Assembly (NCBI RefSeq): GCF_011008565.1
Contig: NZ_JAAIWK010000006.1
Location: 62,001-126,000, forward strand
DNA length: 64,000 bases
Reading direction: 5' to 3'
Source of the DNA: Heyndrickxia ginsengihumi
Lineage (GTDB): Bacteria > Bacillota > Bacilli > Bacillales > Bacillaceae_C
This document shows positions 17,063 through 26,466 of the stretch, piece by piece. Under the pieces are notes generated by a model that saw only the letters and a program-made list of their open reading frames with translations, ran no database searches and was not told where the DNA came from. The translations under genes and the position numbers were made by a program. Within the stretch, counting starts at the first letter, position 1. Each line of letters starts with the position of its first letter.

Positions 17063-17099
17063 CTTACAATGAATAAATACGAGATTTATTCATTGTAAG
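17063..17099 (-). terminator. hairpin at the end of the ectoine-type operon, overlapping the last codons of the aldehyde dehydrogenase
   Basis: A perfect 16-bp stem (17063-17078 with 17084-17099) and 5-nt loop, followed on the minus strand by TTTATATATAAG. It begins inside the final codons of the aldehyde dehydrogenase. It probably limits read-through to the ProP-like gene. Confidence 0.65.
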
Positions 17100-18531
17100 C
17101 TAAATGAAAACAAACAACTTTTAACTCTGTCATTTCATCAATAGCAAATTTAATTCCTTCACGTCCTAATCCAGATTTTTTCACACCACCAAATGGCATA
17201 GCGTCAATTCTAAAATCACTGCTGTCATTGATCATAATACCACCAACATTCATCTTTGCAATTGCCTTGAAAGCTTTCCTAACATCATTGGTGAAGATTC
17301 CCGCTTGCAAACCGTAATCTACTGCATTTGACTGCTGAATAGCTGTTTCAAGCTCATTAAATGGATATAATAAGACAACCGGTCCAAAAATCTCTTCTTT
17401 CGAAATCATACAATCCTTCGGTACATTTGTGAGTACTGTTGGAGAATAGAATGCACCATTACGTTTTCCTCCAGTTAATATTACTGCTCCTTTTTGAATG
17501 GCTTCATCAACCATTTTTTCAACGCGAATCGCTTCTTTTTCAGTAATAAGTGGCCCCATATCAGTTAACATTGACTGTTTATCACCGATACGATATTGTT
17601 TTGTTCTTGCAACAAATTTTTCTTGGAAAGCTTTGATGATACTTTCGTGAATATACACTCTTTGAACACCTAAACAATTTTGACCAGCTGCCCAAAAAGC
17701 TCCTGAAACTGTTGATTCTACTGCTTGATTGATATCAGCATCTTCTAGTACAATCACAGGTGAATTAGAACCAAGCTCTAAGCTGAGCTTCTTCAGGCCA
17801 GCTTTACGAGCGATTTCTTCCCCTGCCTGAAGTCCACCAGTAAAGGAAATCATTCTAACTGCAGGATGTTTAACAAGAATATCTCCAATTTCATTTCCAT
17901 AACCTGTTAACACGGATAATATTTTGGGAGGAAGCCCTGCCACGGAAAACGCTTCTGCAAGTAAAAGGGCACTTAACGGAGTAACAGTTGACGGTTTAAC
18001 AATAATCGCATTTCCAGACGCAATAGCTGGACCAACTTTATGAGCAACAAGATTTAAAGGATCATTAAACGGTGTGATTGCACCGATTATCCCAATTGGA
18101 AAGCGTTCATAGTATCCAATACGATTTTCTCCTTCTGGAACTTGATCAAACGGAATCGTTTCGCCATGAATTCTTCTTGTTTCTTCGGCACTAATTCGCA
18201 ATGTTTGAATACACCTTTTCACTTCCTTCGTTGCTTCACGAATTGTTTTACTGCCTTCTCGCGAAATTGTGCGTGCAAACTGCTCATGATGCTCTTCAAT
18301 ATAGTTTGCCGCCTTATTGATAATTTCCATACGTTTATGCATTGGTAAGTTCGCAGCAATTTTCGCGCCTTCTTTCGCTTCTTCAATACACTGGAGCATA
18401 TCTTCTGCAGATGCAGCTGGAACAGTATGAATAATACTATTGTCCTGCGGGTCGCGAACTTCAATAATTCTTTCACGTTTCACCCATTTACCTGCTAAAA
18501 ACATCTCACGACTAATCATTTGTGTTGTCAT
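17086..18531 (-). CDS. NAD(P)-dependent aldehyde dehydrogenase (DoeC-type role proposed)
   Basis: This 481-aa ALDH-superfamily enzyme has the general-base Glu in LELGSNSPVIV and the nucleophile Cys in AAGQNCLGVQ. The motifs PFNDPLNLVAHKVGPA and SFTGGLQAG cover the cofactor site, and FGGVKKSGLGREG is near the C-terminus. Sixth gene of the tightly spaced doeA-eutC operon, 18 nt after the homoserine dehydrogenase. In known ectoine catabolism, DoeC oxidises aspartate semialdehyde to aspartate; that role is inferred from context. The active-site wording resembles the lactaldehyde/phosphonoacetaldehyde group, so a different short aldehyde is possible. Confidence 0.8.
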   Translation of the reverse strand: MTTQMISREMFLAGKWVKRERIIEVRDPQDNSIIHTVPAASAEDMLQCIEEAKEGAKIAANLPMHKRMEIINKAANYIEEHHEQFARTISREGSKTIREATKEVKRCIQTLRISAEETRRIHGETIPFDQVPEGENRIGYYERFPIGIIGAITPFNDPLNLVAHKVGPAIASGNAIIVKPSTVTPLSALLLAEAFSVAGLPPKILSVLTGYGNEIGDILVKHPAVRMISFTGGLQAGEEIARKAGLKKLSLELGSNSPVIVLEDADINQAVESTVSGAFWAAGQNCLGVQRVYIHESIIKAFQEKFVARTKQYRIGDKQSMLTDMGPLITEKEAIRVEKMVDEAIQKGAVILTGGKRNGAFYSPTVLTNVPKDCMISKEEIFGPVVLLYPFNELETAIQQSNAVDYGLQAGIFTNDVRKAFKAIAKMNVGGIMINDSSDFRIDAMPFGGVKKSGLGREGIKFAIDEMTELKVVCFHLAYNE

Positions 18532-18549
18532 CCTATTACCCCTTTTCCT

Positions 18550-19611
18550 TTAAAATGAAACTTCTACTTGACTCTCCTGACGATGAATCGTAAGCAAATC
18601 TATTAAAAGCGAGAATCCTGTCTCCATTTTCCCTGCTCCTGGACCTGTAAGCATAACCGTATTTAATAGGTCGCATTCAAATAAGATCGCATTTGTTGCG
18701 CCGGTAATTGAAGCAAGTGGATCTTTCATATTTATTTTTTCAGGCATAACAGATGCAATAACTTTCCCGTCTTCTTTCTTAACTTTTGCCAATAGTTTCC
18801 AGCGTTTTCCTTCTCTTTTCGCCTGCTCAATATCATTTAAAGTAATATCAGTAATTCCCTTGCATAGTACTTCATCTACAGTTAGTGGCACATTCAATAC
18901 ATAGTTTGCTAAAATGACAGCTTTATATCGTACATCATATCCTTCAATATCACTCGTAGGATCCGCTTCTGCATAACCTAGTTTTTGCGCTTGTTTCAAT
19001 GCTTCCTCAAAAGATAGCCTTTCTTCCTCCATTTTTGTTAAAATGAAATTCGTTGTGCCATTTAAAATTCCTTTGATTTCTGTAATATCATTTCCGATAA
19101 GCGTTGTTGCTGGCATTCTAAGTGCAGGTGTACCGCTCATAACGGTTCCTTCAAAACCCCAAAAAACGCGATTTTCTTTTGCAAATTCAGAAAGTTCTTT
19201 GTATGCTAAAGCTACTGGGCCTTTATTTGTCATAACAACATTTTTACCGCTTTTAAATGCGGCCTTACAATGATCAATCGCAGGCTGCCCTGTTGTTACG
19301 TCCGTGAATGACACTTCAATAATTGTGTCAGCATTTGTGTCACGGATCGTTTGAAAGCTATCCCATCCTTTTATCAACCCCGGAATATTTGGATAGTTTT
19401 CAAGATTACCTGTTTCTTCTAATACTTGAAGGACCTGATCAATATTTAAGCCATCAGGATGATAAATAGATCCTTTCATTAAATCTGAGATTGCCACGAT
19501 AACTGCTTCAAACCCTTCTTCTTTTCTCAATGTTTCTTTCTTATCTCTTAAAATTTCAGCTAAGCCTTGACCAACTACGCCAAAACCAATAAATGCTAAT
19601 TTTTGCACCAA
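18550..19611 (-). CDS. homoserine dehydrogenase, short form without ACT domain
   Basis: This 353-aa protein has the Rossmann motif AFIGFGVVGQG at 6-16 and the catalytic region ADPTSDIEGYDVRYKAVIL, containing the Asp and Lys that bind and reduce aspartate semialdehyde. No C-terminal ACT domain is present, so threonine feedback is not expected, as suits a catabolic enzyme. It is 4 nt from the amidohydrolase and 18 nt from the aldehyde dehydrogenase, inside the ectoine-type operon and not with thrB or thrC. It would interconvert aspartate semialdehyde and homoserine, feeding either the aldehyde dehydrogenase or the neighbouring gamma-lyase-family enzyme. That flux direction is inference. Confidence 0.85.
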   Translation of the reverse strand: MVQKLAFIGFGVVGQGLAEILRDKKETLRKEEGFEAVIVAISDLMKGSIYHPDGLNIDQVLQVLEETGNLENYPNIPGLIKGWDSFQTIRDTNADTIIEVSFTDVTTGQPAIDHCKAAFKSGKNVVMTNKGPVALAYKELSEFAKENRVFWGFEGTVMSGTPALRMPATTLIGNDITEIKGILNGTTNFILTKMEEERLSFEEALKQAQKLGYAEADPTSDIEGYDVRYKAVILANYVLNVPLTVDEVLCKGITDITLNDIEQAKREGKRWKLLAKVKKEDGKVIASVMPEKINMKDPLASITGATNAILFECDLLNTVMLTGPGAGKMETGFSLLIDLLTIHRQESQVEVSF

Positions 19612-19615
19612 TGAT

Positions 19616-20848
19616 TCATACCTCCAAAGAAATATTTTGAGTGAACGTCACTTCTCCCGCTAAAAATTTCAAAGCTGTCTGAGCAAGAATTGCAACGCCC
19701 ATTGGCAAACAGTTTTCATCAATATCAAATATTGGGGTATGCAGATCTCTTTGTTCTCCATCTTGCAATCTGCACCCTAAAAAAAACATCGATCCTGGCA
19801 ACTTTTGTGTTACATATCCAAAATCTTCTCCACCCATTCCAAATGGACGTTTTATAATTTGAAAATTGGGAAAAATCTCAGAAATAGTACTAGCAATCCA
19901 GCCATTTATCATCTTATTATTATTTAAAGCAGGCTCTCCTTTTTCTACATGAAATGTATAGCGCCCACCTAAATGTTCAACTATAGAAAACGCTTTCTTT
20001 AATTCTTCTTCCAATAGATTCCGCACCTCTGGCGTATAACTGCGTAGAGTTCCTTCCATCGCAACCTCTGTTGGAATAATATTACTTGCTGTGCCAGCGT
20101 GAATTTGACCAATACTAACCACACCTGCATCAAGTGCTGAAATTCTTCGTGAAATAATGCCGTGGATTGCCTGCATTACAGGTCCTAACATCCAGATAGG
20201 ATCTGTTCCAAGCTCAGGATATGCCCCATGACCACCTGTTCCATAGATTTTCCCTTGAAATACATCAACATTTGCCATACTATACCCATCGTTTATTTGT
20301 GCCGCTCCAGCCGGAAGCCATGGACACATATGCAGTGCAATTGCTGCATCCACATCATCATAAGCACCTGCTTGAATCATGTATGGTGAACCAGAAAGCC
20401 CATTTTGATCTGTGCTTTCCTCAGCTGGTTGAAAGATGAATTTCACAGTCCCTTTCCATACATTTTCTTGAAAAGATTGAGCAAGTATTGAAGACACTCC
20501 CAATAAAATTGCTGTATGGGCATCATGACCACATGCATGCATCACACCATTATTTTCAGAACAATAACTTACCTTGTTTATCTCTGTAATCGGAAGTGCA
20601 TCCATATCCGCGCGTATTGCAATCGTAGGGCCTTCACCTGAAGTTAAAATACCAATTACACTTGTCGCCGTTCCGATTCCTGTCTCCACTTTCATTCCTG
20701 GCATTCTTCTCAACGTTTCAGCAACAAATTGGGAAGTCCTGAACTCTTGAAAACTGAGTTCAGGATGTTGATGAAACGCTCGACGCCACTCGACTAATTG
20801 ACTAAACAAACAATTTGCCTGTTTAAGAATCAGAGGATTATTTGGCAT
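19616..20848 (-). CDS. M20D-family amidohydrolase, probable N-acetyl-diaminobutyrate deacetylase (DoeB-type role)
   Basis: This 410-aa zinc amidohydrolase resembles N-acyl-amino-acid and hippurate hydrolases. Metal ligands appear in MHACGHDAHT (Cys, His), FQPAEES (Glu), AIALHMCP (His) and DLHTPIFDIDE (His). The ATG at 20848 lies 8-9 nt from GGGGAGGTGG; a GTG at 20857 overlaps that site. In ectoine catabolism, the ring-opened product N-acetyl-2,4-diaminobutyrate is deacetylated by DoeB/EutE or by M20D-type DoeB2. No DoeB/EutE homologue is present in the window, so this enzyme is the natural candidate for the step. Confidence 0.82.
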   Translation of the reverse strand: MPNNPLILKQANCLFSQLVEWRRAFHQHPELSFQEFRTSQFVAETLRRMPGMKVETGIGTATSVIGILTSGEGPTIAIRADMDALPITEINKVSYCSENNGVMHACGHDAHTAILLGVSSILAQSFQENVWKGTVKFIFQPAEESTDQNGLSGSPYMIQAGAYDDVDAAIALHMCPWLPAGAAQINDGYSMANVDVFQGKIYGTGGHGAYPELGTDPIWMLGPVMQAIHGIISRRISALDAGVVSIGQIHAGTASNIIPTEVAMEGTLRSYTPEVRNLLEEELKKAFSIVEHLGGRYTFHVEKGEPALNNNKMINGWIASTISEIFPNFQIIKRPFGMGGEDFGYVTQKLPGSMFFLGCRLQDGEQRDLHTPIFDIDENCLPMGVAILAQTALKFLAGEVTFTQNISLEV

Positions 20849-20881
20849 CTTCTCCACCTCCCCAAGTAAAATCGTAGTCTT

Positions 20882-22081
20882 TTAAACTTCTAATGCATTT
20901 TCAACATGGTTAAACGCTTGTTCGAAGTCTGCAATAATGTCCTCAATATCCTCGATTCCGCAAGAAATACGAATGAGTCCTTCTGGAATTCCCATTGCCG
21001 CACGTTCCTCAGGTGTACATTCAACATGGCTAGTTGTTCGCGCAGGGCCAACTGTCGTTTCAACAGCTCCAAGATTTGCTGCGCGATTCGCATATTGTAG
21101 TTTTGGCAGGAGATCTCTTACCGTATCAACTCCACCTTTAACAGCAAAGCTTAACATTCCGCCAAAATGTCTCATTTGTTTTTTTGCCACTTCATGATGC
21201 GGATGCGTTTCAAGCCCTGGATAATAAACAGCTTCTACTAACTGTTTGTTCTGTAAATATGTTGCAAGTCTCATTGCATTCTCACATTGTTGACGAACAC
21301 GCAGATGGAGTGTTTTCATTCCTCGTAAAATGAGATATGCTGCCATTGGATCCATCGTCGCTCCATTGATTTCTCGAAAATGGTAAATTTTTTCGACGAG
21401 ATCCTTTGATCCACATACAACACCGCCTAATGCATCTGCATGCCCTCCTAAAAATTTCGTTGCACTATGAATAACTAGATCGACGCCTAAGGTAAGCGGG
21501 TTTTGATTAATCGGTGTTGCAAATGTATTGTCAACGATCACTAGTGCGCCAACAGCTTTTCCTGCCTTTGCCATACGTTCAATATCGGTAATTTTAACAG
21601 TAGGGTTTGTAGGTGTTTCTAAATACAATATTTTGCAGCCTTTTGCCACTTCGGCTTCAATTTGTTCGTGATTTCCGGTTTCACAAAGTGCAACCTCAAC
21701 TTGTTGACGCGGTAGGAATTCTGTGAAAATTTTATTCGTTCCCCCATATGTATCTTTAATAGAAACAATACGGTCACCAGGAACTAAAAAAGTTGATAGC
21801 GTATTGCTGATTGCAGCCATCCCCGTTGAAAAGCTTGTTGCTGCTTCTGCTCCTTCTAAAATCTTGATCTTATCTTCAAATGCTTGAACAGTTGGATTCG
21901 TGTTGCGGCCATAAATATGCCCTTTTTTCTTTCCAATCGCGACATCATACCATTCATCCATATCATCATATCCATACGCAACACTTAGAACGACTGGAAC
22001 TTGTGTTGCACCATGTACTAAATAATCCTTTTCTCCTGCCCACACTGCTTTTGTACCTAATTTAATATGTTCCATTGTCAT
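20882..22081 (-). CDS. cystathionine gamma-lyase/synthase-family PLP enzyme
   Basis: This 399-aa trans-sulfuration-family PLP enzyme starts at 22081 after GAGGAG; an ATG at 22096 overlaps the eutC stop. The PLP lysine is in SATKFLGGHADALGG, the Asp pairing with the pyridine N is in VIVDNTFATP, and the phosphate-binding YGRNTNPT and SFSTGMAAIS are intact. The family performs beta- and gamma-eliminations on Cys, Met, homoserine derivatives and, for cystathionine gamma-lyase, homoserine itself (giving 2-oxobutyrate and ammonia). It lies between eutC and the deacetylase, with no sulfur-metabolism gene nearby. Processing homoserine or a diaminobutyrate derivative is the contextual guess; methionine gamma-lyase remains possible. 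Confidence 0.83.
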   Translation of the reverse strand: MTMEHIKLGTKAVWAGEKDYLVHGATQVPVVLSVAYGYDDMDEWYDVAIGKKKGHIYGRNTNPTVQAFEDKIKILEGAEAATSFSTGMAAISNTLSTFLVPGDRIVSIKDTYGGTNKIFTEFLPRQQVEVALCETGNHEQIEAEVAKGCKILYLETPTNPTVKITDIERMAKAGKAVGALVIVDNTFATPINQNPLTLGVDLVIHSATKFLGGHADALGGVVCGSKDLVEKIYHFREINGATMDPMAAYLILRGMKTLHLRVRQQCENAMRLATYLQNKQLVEAVYYPGLETHPHHEVAKKQMRHFGGMLSFAVKGGVDTVRDLLPKLQYANRAANLGAVETTVGPARTTSHVECTPEERAAMGIPEGLIRISCGIEDIEDIIADFEQAFNHVENALEV

Positions 22082-22095
22082 ATGATCACTCCTCA

Positions 22096-23100
22096 TTAGC
22101 TTTTTAATGATAAAATCTGTTGATCTACATTCAAACCTGCATTTCTTTTTTCCATTTCCGAATAAGCAAATAAAGCAATTGCAGTATCTTGTACTCCTGT
22201 CCCTGTCAAATCACAAACCGTTATTTGCTCATCATCTTCCCTGCCCTGAATAGCTTCTGATACTACTTGACCTAGCTCGATTATCGAAGCGTTTGGCTGT
22301 ATTACATGTTGTTCAATTGCATGATGCAATTCTCCTAAGCGGGCACATTGTTCTTTTGTATCACAAACGAGCTTATCTGCGCGCGAGAGAACTTCCGCCT
22401 CTAACTCTTGTTTATGTTCAGCATCAGACCCCATTGCCGTAATATGCAAACCAGGATGAAGCCACTCTGCTTTAATAACAGGAGCTTTTGCCGGTGTCGT
22501 CGTAATAACGATATCACTTTCTTTCACAACTCTTTCTGCACCATTTGCTATCTCTACATCTACTCCAAGTTCAGTTGAAATGTCTGCCGCGTATTGTTTG
22601 GCCCGCTCAAGGGAACGTCCATATACAATCACTTTTTTAAAATCCCGCACTAACTTTAATGCTTTTACTTGATATCTTGCCTGACCACCTGTTCCAATAA
22701 CACCAACGGTTTCAATATTTTCTTTTGCTAAAAATTTGCTAGCAATAGCTCCAGCTGCCGCCGTTCGGACATCTGTCAAATAGCCATTATCTAGCAGAAT
22801 CGCCTGTGGAACACCAGTTTTTGCGCTAATTAACATCATCAATCCGCTGCTGCTTGGCAGACCTATTTGATAGTTATTAAAGAACCCTGATGAAACTTTA
22901 ATTGCAAACATATCTTTTCCCTTGATATACGCTGTTTTCACATCAACTTCACCGTTTTCGTCGTGAATGTCAACGCGCATAATCGGTGGCATTGTTACTT
23001 CATTGCTTGCCAATTTACAAAATCCTTCTTCAATAATAGAAATAACTTCTCTATTTAATAAAATATGTTTTCTTAACTCCTGCTCTGTAAAAATAAGCAT
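22096..23100 (-). CDS. eutC: ornithine cyclodeaminase/mu-crystallin-family protein, EutC-like
   Basis: This 334-aa NAD-dependent enzyme of the ornithine cyclodeaminase / alanine dehydrogenase family has the Rossmann motif VGVIGTGGQARYQ and the substrate-side Lys in VKTAYIKGKD. The segment ITAMGSDAEHKQELE is typical of EutC. It directly follows doeA (28 nt) and is accompanied by eutB in the same island, as in rhizobial and marine eut clusters. EutB and EutC are proposed to handle the hydroxyl group of hydroxyectoine or its ring-opened product, EutC supplying the reductive step. Direct biochemistry is limited. Confidence 0.85.
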   Translation of the reverse strand: MLIFTEQELRKHILLNREVISIIEEGFCKLASNEVTMPPIMRVDIHDENGEVDVKTAYIKGKDMFAIKVSSGFFNNYQIGLPSSSGLMMLISAKTGVPQAILLDNGYLTDVRTAAAGAIASKFLAKENIETVGVIGTGGQARYQVKALKLVRDFKKVIVYGRSLERAKQYAADISTELGVDVEIANGAERVVKESDIVITTTPAKAPVIKAEWLHPGLHITAMGSDAEHKQELEAEVLSRADKLVCDTKEQCARLGELHHAIEQHVIQPNASIIELGQVVSEAIQGREDDEQITVCDLTGTGVQDTAIALFAYSEMEKRNAGLNVDQQILSLKS

Positions 23101-23128
23101 AGATTTGCTTCACCGCCTTACAACCTCA

Positions 23129-24316
23129 TTAATTTTTTGTTAATATTCCATCTTTGATAAATAACTGCCGCGGAAGAGAGGCAAATGTTTCACACCCATT
23201 TTCAGTTACTCGTAATGCTTCACTCGCTTCAAAGCCATATTGGTCTAACCAAACACCCGGAATGAGGTGGAAAGTCATATTTGGCTGTAAAATTGTTTTA
23301 TCTCCTTTTCTGATGCTCGCTGTATGCTCACCCCAATCAGGAGGATAATTCAAGCCCATTGCGTAGCCAATACGCGAATCTTTAACAATACCGCTTTTTT
23401 CAATTGTCTTTCTCCAAGTTTCCTCAATTTCTTCACATGCAATACCAGGCTTAATCATATCAAGACAAGCATTTAGCCCTTCAACTACTACATCCGAAAG
23501 TGTTTTAATCTCCTCTGAAGGTTTTCCGATATTAACCGTTCTAGCAAGCGGTGAATGATAGCGTTTATAGCAACCTGCCAATTCTAAAATAACGGTATCC
23601 CCTTTTTTATAACGTTCATCTGTCCATGTTAAATGCGGAGTAGATGTTTTTTCGCCTGATGGCAGCAGCGGTACAATTGCTGGATAATCACCGCCGAACT
23701 CTGGAGTTCCTTTAATCTGAGTATGGAAAATTTCTGCTGCGACATCACATTCACGTACACCTTCACCGATTAATTCGATACCTTTCATCATCGCTTTTTC
23801 AACGATCTTCGCAGCACGCTTCATATACTCAATTTCCGTGTCAGACTTCACAAGACGAACCCAGTTCACTAACAGTGTTGCATCCTTAAGTGATGCATTT
23901 GGTAATCCTTTTTTCAGTTGTTCATAACATTTAGCTGTAAAATAGTAGTTCTCCATTTCAACACCGATTGTGCGGTTATCTTGGCCAATTTGTTTTAAAA
24001 TATCAGCTACAAAATCCATCGGATGCTTCGTATTCGATTGAACATAGTCATCTGGGTAAGGAATTATATTTTCGTGATAAAGCCATGTCGTAACCTTCGC
24101 ACCATTTGCATCCTGGCCACGGCCGATCCAAATCGGTTGTTCTTCATCGATCATAATAATGAGCATTTGATGTACGTAAAAAGACCATCCATCATAACCA
24201 GATAAATAATTCATATTTGCTGGGTCTGTAACAAGTAATACATCGATCCCTTGTTTTGACATCCGTTCTTTTGTTTTATAAATTCTTTCTTTATATTCAG
24301 CTGTTCCAAATGCCAT
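23129..24316 (-). CDS. doeA: ectoine hydrolase (EutD/DoeA)
   Basis: This 395-aa pita-bread-fold hydrolase opens the ectoine ring to N-acetyl-2,4-diaminobutyrate in the cytoplasm. Diagnostic stretches are DPANMNYLSGYDGWSFYVHQ, IWIGRGQDANGAK, YPDDYVQSNTKHPMDF and IGVEMENYYFTAKCYEQL, all nearly as in known DoeA. The metal ligands of M24 aminopeptidases are missing, as in creatinase. Start chosen at the ATG at 24316, 8 nt after AGGAGG; a preceding ATG is only 2 nt away from it. First gene of a six-gene operon (doeA, eutC, gamma-lyase, M20D deacetylase, homoserine dehydrogenase, aldehyde dehydrogenase). Confidence 0.93.
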   Translation of the reverse strand: MAFGTAEYKERIYKTKERMSKQGIDVLLVTDPANMNYLSGYDGWSFYVHQMLIIMIDEEQPIWIGRGQDANGAKVTTWLYHENIIPYPDDYVQSNTKHPMDFVADILKQIGQDNRTIGVEMENYYFTAKCYEQLKKGLPNASLKDATLLVNWVRLVKSDTEIEYMKRAAKIVEKAMMKGIELIGEGVRECDVAAEIFHTQIKGTPEFGGDYPAIVPLLPSGEKTSTPHLTWTDERYKKGDTVILELAGCYKRYHSPLARTVNIGKPSEEIKTLSDVVVEGLNACLDMIKPGIACEEIEETWRKTIEKSGIVKDSRIGYAMGLNYPPDWGEHTASIRKGDKTILQPNMTFHLIPGVWLDQYGFEASEALRVTENGCETFASLPRQLFIKDGILTKN

Positions 24317-24618
24317 GAGCATTGCCTCCTATTCGTTTTGGTCACGACTTATTTGTAAAAACTTTGTTAAATTTTATATTTTCATTATAGTAAATTACGT
24401 TAAATACAATCATCCGTAAAAATGTAAGAAATTTTAAAGTATTTTTAGTCAGAATTTAATAATTTGTTAAAATAATTAACAAAAATAGGTTGTCTAAAAA
24501 GTCTTCGAAACTCTTTATAGACAACCTATAATCAATGCTGCATCGTTCTACATATAAATTACTATATTTTTTAGACAAATATAGATAGCAGAACGTTACT
24601 TATCTCACTTTTAATAAG
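24317..24618. other. doeA upstream region and terminator of the first PucR gene
   Basis: An imperfect stem at 24486-24501 / 24523-24538 (GGTTGTCTAAAAAG with CTTTATAGACAACC) ends the minus-strand PucR gene. Between it and doeA lie AT-rich promoter DNA, an AAAATGTAAGAA motif at 24419-24430 (also found as a palindrome at 28967-29004), and ATTACGTTA at 24394-24402, whose complement occurs upstream of eutB. These are candidate PucR contacts. Confidence 0.5.
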
Positions 24619-26319
24619 TTATTTTGCTTTAGCTAGCCCCATTTTCCATGTTTTAATACTTAAGTCTAACAAAAATAAATCATCTGTATCATTTAAAGAA
24701 AGTCCAGTTAATGCTTCAATCTTTCTTAATCGATATAATAATGACTGTCTATGTAAATTAAGCATTCTCGCAGTCTTACTTACATTTCTATGGCAGTCAT
24801 TATAGGCACTAAAGGTATCGATTAAATCCATATGATGCTGCTCGTCATATCGAATCAAAGGTTCAATAGTAGATAAAATGACAGTCTTCATCTCGTTATT
24901 CTTTGCTAGATTTAGCAACAAACGATCAACCTGTGTATGCTCGTACATCATACGGTAACCGATTCCTTTTTTGCTTCTGCCAATTTCTAAGGCAACTTTT
25001 GCATTTTCATAACTTTTATGAAATCCATCTAATGTATTCAGTGGATTACTAATCCCCCATGAAATGACAACTTCCGGGATTAAGTTTCGTAAACGCCTTT
25101 CAACAAGATCCAAAAAGTCAGATGGATTTACATTTCCTTTATCTCCAGAGATCTCCAGAAAAATAAGTAATCTTTCTTCCTGGTATGTCAACATGACCTC
25201 TCTCTTAAGAGATTGGGCTGCATATAAGATTTCTTCCTCAATATAACGAATCATGTTATCGAGCCAATTTCCAAATGTTGCATAATCATGTTTTCTTTTT
25301 TGGAAAAGAGTCTTTAAATTTTCTGCAAACCCCACAATACATACATATGGAACTTTAAGATTATAGCCTAATAATTTAGCTCTTGAATTTGCCTGATTCC
25401 AATTATGAATATCGCCTTTAGCAAGTTCCTGTACAAAATCACTGCGAAGAGACATTTTCGTGTTCTCTATCGCGTTTTTCCGCGAAAGCCAAAGTGCGAT
25501 TGTTGTTGAAGAATGTTCTAAAACATTGATTCGGTACTGTGTTAAGAAATCATTTATTGTTATATGTGGTGGTAACATCACAATTAGATAACCTTGAGCA
25601 TCACCTAGCCCTTGTAAAATGGGCATTTGCACAATAATTTGTTCATCAATTTCAAAGATTTGGAACTTACTAAACATCGGATCGTGCATAGCAACAGATG
25701 ATGGACTCTTTATTGGGGAATTTTCTCGCATCATAAGGAATTTCCATTGATCAATGAAACTTTGCCGATGACTATTTTGATCAAGCATGACCCCTTTTCG
25801 ATCAATCAGCATAATCGGGCAGCCAATTTGCTTTTGAATAAACCTTGAAATTGTATTAATATCACTATTTTTTAAGATTAACTTTAAAAGCTCTTGCTGG
25901 ACTTGCTCAGACCTTTCGCGATCTTTATATTGAATACCATTTAGCTCCTTCATTACATCTTCAATAATATTCGCGAAACGGACCTCCCAAGGAATTTCAA
26001 TGATGACAAAATTTTTCTCCTCCGCTAACGCAATCACTTCTTGGGGAATTTGAAATATATGCCTTCCTAAAGCAATCATTAAAGCTGATGCTTCAGATTC
26101 TATAATATCTTGAACAAATTTTTTAAATAATTCAAGATCCTGCCCGCAGCCAATCGCCGTACTCAAAACAGCTTCATTTTTGCGGACAAAATTTTCAACT
26201 GGCATTTCAATAACTGAGATCCATTGAACATACCGTTGGTCAAGAAATTTTTTCCCGGTTCTCACCCTAGCACTTTCCATTATCTCAAATGTTAGAACGT
26301 CGTTTAATGTTAACGTCAT
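24619..26319 (-). CDS. PucR-family transcriptional regulator (copy 1, ectoine island)
   Basis: This 566-aa protein starts at the ATG at 26319 after AAGGGGG; the upstream frame extension has no site. The N-terminal PucR ligand domain (about 10-130) includes PVENFVRKNEAVLSTAIGC. The middle is a GGDEF-like CdaR region (about 290-430). The C-terminal HTH_30 has NVSKTARMLNLHRQSLLYRL (about 500-520). Relatives control purine or GABA catabolism. Here it sits between eutB and doeA, all on one strand, and is the obvious regulator. Proteobacterial ectoine clusters instead use the MocR-type EnuR. Confidence 0.87.
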   Translation of the reverse strand: MTLTLNDVLTFEIMESARVRTGKKFLDQRYVQWISVIEMPVENFVRKNEAVLSTAIGCGQDLELFKKFVQDIIESEASALMIALGRHIFQIPQEVIALAEEKNFVIIEIPWEVRFANIIEDVMKELNGIQYKDRERSEQVQQELLKLILKNSDINTISRFIQKQIGCPIMLIDRKGVMLDQNSHRQSFIDQWKFLMMRENSPIKSPSSVAMHDPMFSKFQIFEIDEQIIVQMPILQGLGDAQGYLIVMLPPHITINDFLTQYRINVLEHSSTTIALWLSRKNAIENTKMSLRSDFVQELAKGDIHNWNQANSRAKLLGYNLKVPYVCIVGFAENLKTLFQKRKHDYATFGNWLDNMIRYIEEEILYAAQSLKREVMLTYQEERLLIFLEISGDKGNVNPSDFLDLVERRLRNLIPEVVISWGISNPLNTLDGFHKSYENAKVALEIGRSKKGIGYRMMYEHTQVDRLLLNLAKNNEMKTVILSTIEPLIRYDEQHHMDLIDTFSAYNDCHRNVSKTARMLNLHRQSLLYRLRKIEALTGLSLNDTDDLFLLDLSIKTWKMGLAKAK

Positions 26320-26466
26320 GTTGTCCCCCTTGCAAGAAAGATTCAAATCATTGAAAAAAAACAAAAGATATAGATGAGCCGATATCCAGACATTAAACGA
26401 ACATGTAAGCAATGCTCCCAATGAAATCATAAAAATTTCAATCTTTTAGAATAGCTACCATTCTTT